From JAJTFW01 sp046330075 (GTDB lineage: Bacteria > Bacteroidota > Bacteroidia > AKYH767-A > OLB10), in contig JAXLTL010000005.1 of the NCBI GenBank assembly GCA_046330075.1, positions 159,777 through 223,776 on the forward strand: a stretch of DNA of 64,000 nucleotides. The letters are read 5' to 3'. The notes below the pieces were generated by a model that worked only from the letters and a program-made list of their open reading frames with translations, was not told the DNA's origin and made no database searches. Made by a program: the position numbers and the translations under genes. This document shows, piece after piece, positions 58,892-64,000 of this stretch; the stretch's first letter is position 1, and every line of letters starts with the position of its first letter.

Positions 58892-59698
58892 ATGAACAAG
58901 CGCAATACCCGGCTGACAATTAGTCTTACGCTATCGGTTTTTGCAGCGTTTTGTTATCAGGCACAGGCGCAAAACAGTTCGAATGCATCAGCAATCGCTG
59001 CCAAAACGATTCATGTGTTTGTAGCTTTGTGTGACAACAAATATCAGGGTATTGTGAAAGTACCGGCAGGAATTGGCAACGGACAACAACCGTCCACTAA
59101 TCTCTACTGGGGAGCAGCGTATGGTGTGAAAACGTTCTTCAGAAAAAGCAAAGAATGGAAGCTGATCGCTACGCAGAAAATCAATGATACTATACCCGAA
59201 CGACTCCTTTTTAAGCATGTTTCAGAACCGGTTTATCTTGTTGCAGATGCATACGATGGCCGTTACATTAAAGCGTGTACGATCGATTTGATTCGTGCAA
59301 GTTATGGGCTGGATAAAAAAACGATGATGGCAGGAAGTGAAACAATCGGAATTGGAGGAAATGCTGATGTATTGGCATATTGTGGTCATGACGGGTTAAT
59401 GGATTTTGAGCTGGAGCAACACTATGCAAAAGCGGATAATAAAACACGTTCGGTGATCATTCTTGCCTGTTTCAGTAAGTCATACTTTTCACCACATCTT
59501 CAGGCCTCCGGAATTCAACCATTGGTATGGTCGAGTGGATTGATGAGTCCTGAAGCCTATACATTGCATGCAGCATTAAACGCATGGATACAGTCGGAAT
59601 CAACTGCCGTTATTCGCGAAGCTGCAGCAAACGCCTATGCTACATGGCAACACTGTTCGTTAAAAGCAGCCCGCAATCTGCTGGTTTCCGGATGGTAG
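58892..59698 (+). CDS. Exported hypothetical protein with a caspase-like His/Cys pattern
   Basis: 268 residues from the ATG at 58892, chosen for its signal peptide (ISLTLSVFAAFCYQAQAQ); the frame opens earlier inside the transporter gene. Not assigned to a named family. The order beta strand - DVLAYCGHDGLMDF - helix - SVIILACFSKSYFSP resembles the clan CD peptidase layout, in which a His-Gly and then an Ala-Cys follow consecutive hydrophobic strands. FHVFVALCDN at the start and NLYWGAAYGVKTFF further on are other conserved-looking blocks. Whether the dyad is catalytic is unknown. Confidence 0.6.
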   Translation: MNKRNTRLTISLTLSVFAAFCYQAQAQNSSNASAIAAKTIHVFVALCDNKYQGIVKVPAGIGNGQQPSTNLYWGAAYGVKTFFRKSKEWKLIATQKINDTIPERLLFKHVSEPVYLVADAYDGRYIKACTIDLIRASYGLDKKTMMAGSETIGIGGNADVLAYCGHDGLMDFELEQHYAKADNKTRSVIILACFSKSYFSPHLQASGIQPLVWSSGLMSPEAYTLHAALNAWIQSESTAVIREAAANAYATWQHCSLKAARNLLVSGW

Positions 59699-59770
59699 AG
59701 ATACGAGTGATTTTCATTAGCCGGTGAACAATTTTACCTGCTTTTTGATCACAGATGTTTATTCTCTGAT

Positions 59771-59778
59771 TACTTTTG
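59771..59778 (+). promoter_or_regulatory. -7 box (TACTTTTG) for the VIT/MbfA-like gene
   Basis: Fits TA-N2-TTTG, 23 bases before the ATG at 59801. Confidence 0.5.
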
Positions 59779-59800
59779 ATCCAGTCAAACTGCACGACCT

Positions 59801-60895
59801 ATGGATCTACGATCAGTTCAAACCGAAATAGATGCTGCTTATCTCTACGGAATTTTAGCAGATACCGAAACCGATCCGGTGATTGCACGGGTGTTCCGGC
59901 AAATGAGTGAAATTGAAGGCGGACATGCTGAAGCATTTGCGGAGAAAAATAATCTGACCAGGAATCAGATGCCGGGCCCCTCCTGGCGGGCTACAACGCT
60001 GCGCAGAATCGGTAAAATATTCGGCAATGATTACATCATCGGAGTACTGCTCGATACAGAAAAAGGGTTGTCGAATTCGATTCTGGCTTTGCGCCGCCAG
60101 TCGAAAGTACCGGGATCACTTTCAGATACAGCGCACGTAACGATTCTTAAAAATATTCTCAGTCAGCCCGACAAGCCTTCTGCCGTTTCACTCTCCCGTT
60201 TCGAAAAACAACATCGCAACCTTGGCGGCAATGCATTAAGGGCGGCCGTACTTGGCGGGAATGACGGATTGGTTTCGAATTTTAGTCTGGTGATGGGTGT
60301 TGCGGGTGCGTCTAACGGTCACGGCAATGTGCTGTTGGCGGGGATTGCAGGATTACTCGCGGGCGCCTTGTCGATGTCGCTGGGCGAATGGATCTCTGTA
60401 AAGAGTTCGCAGGAGCTGAGTGAAAATCAGATGCAGCTGGAGATGGATGAACTGGAAAACAGTCCGCATACAGAAGAGAAAGAGCTGGCCTTGATTTATA
60501 TTACCAAGGGCATCCCCGAAGACCAGGCAAAGCAGATGGCGGCAGAGATCATGAAAGATAAAACAGCGGCGCATGATGTGCTGATCCGCGAAGAGTTGGG
60601 CATCACTCCCGAAGATCTCAAAGGATCGGCCATGGAAGCTGCGGTCAGTTCATTTATTCTCTTTGCCATTGGTGCTATCATTCCCGTTATTCCATTCTTC
60701 TTCCTTACCGGATACAATGCCATCATCGGCAGTGCGGTACTCAGTGCGCTGGGACTTTTTGGTATCGGAGCCGCTATTACGCTGTTTACCGGAAAGAGTG
60801 TATGGTCGTCGGGCATGCGGCAGGTAATTTTCGGGTTAGCAGCCGCGGCGATTACTTTCTTTATCGGGAATCTGGTGGGAACGAGTTTGGGATGA
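59801..60895 (+). CDS. Ferritin-like/VIT1 fusion, MbfA-like iron or manganese exporter
   Basis: 364 residues. The N-terminal ~140 residues are a rubrerythrin/ferritin-like helical domain with metal-ligand patterns EIDAAYLYGILADTE and SEIEGGHAEAF (ExxH), and a later EKGLSNSILALRR helix. The C-terminal ~220 residues are a VIT1/CCC1 transporter: AVLGGNDGLVSNFSLVMGVAGA, LSMSLGEWISVKSSQEL with the acidic loop (EMDELENSP) and four to five helices. MbfA of alpha-proteobacteria has this fusion and exports iron at the inner membrane. One histidine of the usual di-iron set is hard to place, so loss of oxidase function cannot be excluded. Confidence 0.9.
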   Translation: MDLRSVQTEIDAAYLYGILADTETDPVIARVFRQMSEIEGGHAEAFAEKNNLTRNQMPGPSWRATTLRRIGKIFGNDYIIGVLLDTEKGLSNSILALRRQSKVPGSLSDTAHVTILKNILSQPDKPSAVSLSRFEKQHRNLGGNALRAAVLGGNDGLVSNFSLVMGVAGASNGHGNVLLAGIAGLLAGALSMSLGEWISVKSSQELSENQMQLEMDELENSPHTEEKELALIYITKGIPEDQAKQMAAEIMKDKTAAHDVLIREELGITPEDLKGSAMEAAVSSFILFAIGAIIPVIPFFFLTGYNAIIGSAVLSALGLFGIGAAITLFTGKSVWSSGMRQVIFGLAAAAITFFIGNLVGTSLG

Positions 60896-60910
60896 GGCAG
60901 TGGCTTCGTT

Positions 60911-61089
60911 CGGTGGCTTCGTCCGATAGCTATCGGACTCCGCTCAGCCACCGGAAGTTAGAGATTGATTCTATCTGTTAAAAAATAATACCCATGGTGG
61001 CTTCGGCTTCGCTCAGCCACCGGAAATAAATAGCTTATTCCATTCGTAAAAAATAATATCCGCGGTGGCTGAGCGGAGCCGAAGCCACC
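60911..61089. repeat. Palindromic repeat cluster (GGTGGCT...AGCCACC family), three copies
   Basis: Copies at 60911-60954 (longer, with an inner GTCCGATAGCTATCGGAC palindrome), 60997-61024 and 61064-61089. The last is inverted relative to the first two. Same family as 5728-5824. Spaced by TTAAAAAATAATA-like A+T-rich runs. Confidence 0.85.
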
Positions 61090-61141
61090 TGGGATATCTA
61101 CACATCATATAAAATAAAGATAACAGTTCGGTTTAAATACA

Positions 61142-61705
61142 ATGACCATCTACAAAGAAGATCAGAGATACGATAAGCAGGATTACACACAAAGCTTTGA
61201 AAAAGCCGAATACGAAAACTGTACATTTATTAATTGCAATTTTCAGAAGGGAGATATCAGTGGTGCGGTATTTACCGGGTGTCGGTTTGAAGAATGTGAT
61301 CTTTCACTGGCCAGACTAACGGGTACGGCTTTCCGTGAATGTGAATTTGTGAATTGCAAAATGCTTGGGCTTCGTTTCGAGACCTGCAACCAGATTGGTG
61401 TATCCTTTACGTTTAAAAAGGTACAGCTGAATCATTCCTGCTTTGCCGGTGTAAAAATGCGCGACACCCGTTTTGACGAATGCACCCTCGAAGAAACCGA
61501 TTTCACCGGTGCCGATCTGAGCGGTTCGGTCTTCCGCGAAACCAACCTTCTCAACGCACATTTCGAACACACCATCCTCGAAAAATGCGATTTCAGAACG
61601 GCCCTCCACTTCACCATCGACCCCGAAATCAACCGAATGAAAAAAGCGAAATTCTCGGCGGAAGGATTGATCGGGTTGCTGGGGAAATATGGGATAGAGG
61701 TGTGA
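61142..61705 (+). CDS. Pentapeptide-repeat protein
   Basis: 187 residues composed of pentapeptide repeats A(D/N)LxX in a right-handed helix: YENCTFINCNFQKGDISGAVFTGCRF, then FEECDLSLARLTG, with a non-repeating break at ~85-95 (GVSFTFKKVQL) as in Qnr-type proteins, and a second run DTRFDECTLEETDFTGADLSG. The C-terminus (PEINRMKKAKFSAEGLIGLLGKYGIEV) is the usual dimerisation tail. Qnr-like relatives bind gyrase; most environmental members are uncharacterised. The 3' end recurs as a fragment at 63470. Confidence 0.93.
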   Translation: MTIYKEDQRYDKQDYTQSFEKAEYENCTFINCNFQKGDISGAVFTGCRFEECDLSLARLTGTAFRECEFVNCKMLGLRFETCNQIGVSFTFKKVQLNHSCFAGVKMRDTRFDECTLEETDFTGADLSGSVFRETNLLNAHFEHTILEKCDFRTALHFTIDPEINRMKKAKFSAEGLIGLLGKYGIEV

Positions 61706-61730
61706 AAAAGATGATTAATGCAATAAACCC

Positions 61731-63371
61731 CTATTCAAAGACTATTTTTCCACTATAGTTTTTGTGGCCATTGCTTAATATCACATTATACAACCCCTTC
61801 GCTTCTGCTTCAAGATTTAGCGATATCTTTCCTTCGGTCATCTCCAGCTTTTGCTGTCTGATTAATTCTCCGCTACTGTTATAAATGCTTAACACCAAAT
61901 TCTCTTCATATTTGAAATCATCCGGCAGGGTGATCTTACATTTTCCCGCCGTCGGATTAGCATAAATTAACAGCTGATTCTTTATCACACGATCGTTTTC
62001 CTCTACTCCGGTAATAACATCGTGTTTGGCTATGAATACACCACCAAAATAATTCAGTGTAAATCCTCCCAGCGAATATCCGGGAGGATTGAATGTGGCT
62101 GCAACAATGAGATTTTCAGAATTATCCTTTGAAATCGTAACAGGCTGAGTAGCCGCACCCATTTGAAGCACGCCTAAGCAATCACCGTTTTTATTATAGC
62201 GCGCTATGAAAATTTCATTGCTGGTAGTCGAAATATTAAAAGAACCCAATACAAGATTGCCATTATATACTCCGCCTATGTAAGTGCTCCCATCTGGAGA
62301 AGTTACGATGGAGGTGGTTGTTGCACCATTTGTTGCATGGCCTTGTTCAGCCCATACAAAGTTACCGTTCGCGTCATATTTAGCAAAATAAAAATCGGAA
62401 GCCCCCTGACTAGTAAGGGTAGTGGATCCAAAGTGGATATCCAAATCAAAAGGCCCCGTTATATAAAAGTTGCCAGCAGCATCTTTATTAAAAATTGAAA
62501 AAAAATAAGTAGTAGCATTACTGTAATAAGAAGTAAGCCATTGAATAGTTCCTGATGAATCAAATTTGGCAAGAATATTATTGTGTATGGAACCTGAGAT
62601 AAATAAAGAGGTATCAATCCAGGCGGTATCGTTTGAAGTTACGAAAAGCGCATAAATATTGTTACCAGCAAAGATCAAGTGATCGATGATACCTGCATTG
62701 ATGGCTACTATTTTAGCCCAAATTGCGTTTCCTCCAGGGTCTAATTTGGCCCAAAAGCTACCTGGCGGAATTACGATGCTATCAAAATATACAGAATCGT
62801 TTGACCCACCTGTTAAAAAAACATTGCCAGAGAGATCTGTTGTAACTCGTGCTGTTGTAGAATGTGTACCATAAAGTTTAGCCCAGATAAAATTACCGCC
62901 AACATCCAATTTCGTCAAAAACGACTCCCCGCTTCCAGATAAAGTTGTACTTCCAAATGTGGCAGAGCCGTACAAGCTTCCTGTAAGATAAACGGAATTG
63001 TTTATTGAATCGTAACAAATACTATAAGATCGTTCACAATAGCCACAGCCTATGGCAAACGGATTATTGCCTCCGATGCTTTTGGACCAAAGTACATTGC
63101 CGGATGGGGAATATTTTACAAGATATAGCTGGTTGTCTCCTAAGCCCCATACAGTATCTGAATCAAATAACATATAACTTTTACATCCAGGCAAAAAACT
63201 TCCTCCGAAGGAACCAAGCATGTATGTGTTGCCGTTAACATCAGTGCAAATAGCCTCTACCTGATCAGGGCAATTATCTGAACCTCCTTTCAACCATTGC
63301 CAGGATTGAGATTTTGCAACCCCTGTTACAAAAATCAAATAAAGTAACAATCTAATCAACCTTGCTTTCAT
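61731..63371 (-). CDS. Secreted SBBP-type beta-propeller with T9SS sorting domain
   Basis: 546 residues from the ATG at 63371 (an upstream TTG at 63383 is less likely). A signal peptide precedes blades with SBBP-like motifs: DVNGNTYMLGSFGG, YDSINNSVYLTGSLYG, TDLSGNVFLTGGSNDS, DAAGNFYITGPF, SPDGSTYIGGVYNG; each blade ends in FAKYDANGNFVWA-type strands. A T9SS sorting domain closes the protein (LLIYANPTAGKCKITLP ... GLYNVILSNGHKNYSGKIVF). The gene lies between two copies of the pentapeptide gene's 3' end on the opposite strand. Surface role unknown. Confidence 0.88.
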   Translation of the reverse strand: MKARLIRLLLYLIFVTGVAKSQSWQWLKGGSDNCPDQVEAICTDVNGNTYMLGSFGGSFLPGCKSYMLFDSDTVWGLGDNQLYLVKYSPSGNVLWSKSIGGNNPFAIGCGYCERSYSICYDSINNSVYLTGSLYGSATFGSTTLSGSGESFLTKLDVGGNFIWAKLYGTHSTTARVTTDLSGNVFLTGGSNDSVYFDSIVIPPGSFWAKLDPGGNAIWAKIVAINAGIIDHLIFAGNNIYALFVTSNDTAWIDTSLFISGSIHNNILAKFDSSGTIQWLTSYYSNATTYFFSIFNKDAAGNFYITGPFDLDIHFGSTTLTSQGASDFYFAKYDANGNFVWAEQGHATNGATTTSIVTSPDGSTYIGGVYNGNLVLGSFNISTTSNEIFIARYNKNGDCLGVLQMGAATQPVTISKDNSENLIVAATFNPPGYSLGGFTLNYFGGVFIAKHDVITGVEENDRVIKNQLLIYANPTAGKCKITLPDDFKYEENLVLSIYNSSGELIRQQKLEMTEGKISLNLEAEAKGLYNVILSNGHKNYSGKIVFE

Positions 63372-63387
63372 AGTAAAATTCAAAGCG

Positions 63388-63395
63388 GAAAGGTA
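63388..63395 (-). promoter_or_regulatory. Candidate -7 box (TACCTTTC) for the propeller gene
   Basis: One base from TA-N2-TTTG on the minus strand, 17 bases before the ATG at 63371. Confidence 0.4.
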
Positions 63396-63469
63396 TAAAT
63401 ATTAAAAATCTTATCAAAATAAACCTCCATTTCATTGTTCTGGTTTGGGTAACTTTACCCTCGCCATCA

Positions 63470-63577
63470 GCCCTCCACTTCACCATCGACCCCGAAATCA
63501 ATCGCCTGAAAAAAGCGAAATTCTCGCCGGAAGGATTGATCGGCTTGCCGGGGAAATACGGGATTGAGGTGTGAAAA
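63470..63577 (+). pseudogene. 3' fragment of a pentapeptide-repeat gene (duplicate of 61601-61708)
   Basis: 108 bases aligned to the 3' end of the gene at 61142-61705 with 8 substitutions and no gap. Translated in the same frame it reads ALHFTIDPEINRLKKAKFSP and continues to the same stop (Met to Leu, Ala to Pro, Leu to Pro changes). No upstream part of the gene or start codon is present, so it is a non-functional remnant. Confidence 0.9.
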
Positions 63578-63773
63578 CGGTTATAGAGTTATCAGTTTTG
63601 AGCTGGCGTCATTCATTCGCCTGTCGACAAAAATCACTTCAACCCTGGTACCCGAGTATTCCCACATAGAAATTAACCGATTTCCGCCATTTACAGTTCT
63701 CGCTCATTTCAAATAACTCTATTGGGAAATAACTCAAAACCAGTGGAAGCAAACACTGTTAGCAGTTGTTCTA
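63578..63773. other. Stretch without recognised content
   Basis: No convincing gene, hairpin plus T-run or repeat seen between the pentapeptide fragment and the zinc-ribbon gene. Confidence 0.5.
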
Positions 63774-63968
63774 TCAATCTGCTACTATAATGTTGCAGCG
63801 TTCACAAGTATATGTGTCTAGATTAAACTTATTTGCTCTTTTAACCAGGTCTTCGTTACAGATAGGACATTTTGCGAGTCTTTCGTAATTATCTGTCGAA
63901 TTGTCCAAGAACCACCAATAATAACAACTGTGCGTTTGCATAATTCTTCGAGTTAAGGTTAGACCCAT
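63774..63968 (-). CDS. Small zinc-ribbon-like protein
   Basis: 64 residues with two CxxC knuckles, CPICNEDL and CERCNIIVAD, plus a WWF-rich N-terminal half with a Cys-x-Tyr-Tyr. The pattern fits a rubredoxin-like or zinc-ribbon mini-protein. It may extend or be longer upstream, beyond the window-end context; GTG or ATG start MGLTLTRR at 63968. Low-information gene. Confidence 0.45.
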   Translation of the reverse strand: MGLTLTRRIMQTHSCYYWWFLDNSTDNYERLAKCPICNEDLVKRANKFNLDTYTCERCNIIVAD

Positions 63969-64000
63969 TATATTTATTTCACTTGTTGGGCTTGATAGTT

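Noticed and set aside
1..64000. tRNA, rRNA, riboswitch, transposase, integrase, replication origin
   Set aside because: None could be supported by reading; the duplications and repeats have no associated mobility gene in the window.

Overview
The window looks like a chromosomal contig from a member of the Bacteroidota, probably a Chitinophagales/Sphingobacteriales-type free-living bacterium. The reasons are: several secreted proteins that end in type IX secretion (T9SS) C-terminal sorting domains; SprB-like and beta-propeller surface proteins; families typical of the phylum (S46 dipeptidyl peptidase, DUF3127, HYC_CC_PP, VIT/MbfA-like); and the Bacteroidota -7 promoter box TA-N2-TT(T/C)G in front of about twenty genes. 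No rRNA, tRNA, CRISPR array, transposase or origin was recognised. The T9SS machinery itself is not in the window.

Layout. Bases 1-4300, all on the minus strand and visibly richer in A+T, are a graveyard/arsenal of orphan Rhs C-terminal tips, each followed after one base by a small immunity-like gene; one tip is broken by a deletion/frameshift and a nonsense codon. 4.4-9.9 kb is housekeeping: an MtfA-like peptidase, a LutB-like Fe-S protein, a CpeT-like protein, panC and deoC. 10.2-14.1 kb is a copper-associated operon: HYC_CC_PP protein, metal-binding lipoprotein, thioredoxin-like T9SS protein, T9SS protein and T9SS multicopper oxidase. 14.2-17.6 kb has an unknown protein with a GNAT-like region and a CtpA protease.

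17.7-31.2 kb is the most interesting block: a compact NRPS-PKS-aminotransferase gene cluster. A 2266-residue protein (A-PCP-KS-AT-ACP-aminotransferase) is followed by a 1348-residue protein (C-A-PCP-TE), an Sfp-type phosphopantetheinyl transferase, and perhaps a TylF-type methyltransferase and an SGNH-like protein. Read by eye, the adenylation signatures suggest a proline-like starter and glycine, so the predicted product is a small beta-amino-acid-containing dipeptide. htpG lies divergently beside it.

31.4-41.8 kb carries htpG, a small barrel protein, a DUF3127 protein with an SSB-like tail, a DPP11-like S46 peptidase, a panD-flippase-rfaE2 operon, a single-domain response regulator and an outer-membrane barrel. 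41.8-50 kb holds a T9SS protein, an adhesin with a cupredoxin domain inserted into a SprB-like repeat, a TPR-adenylate cyclase and an MsbA-like ABC exporter. 50.3-51.1 kb is a striking pair of 17-bp tandem-repeat arrays. 51.5-64 kb has pirin, YceI, a YCF48-like T9SS protein, DinB, a TetR/HMA-like/MFS operon with a candidate operator, a BASS transporter, a candidate caspase-fold protein, an MbfA-like iron exporter, a pentapeptide-repeat protein with a duplicated 3' fragment, and a T9SS beta-propeller protein. Several families of small palindromic and tandem repeats are dispersed between genes.
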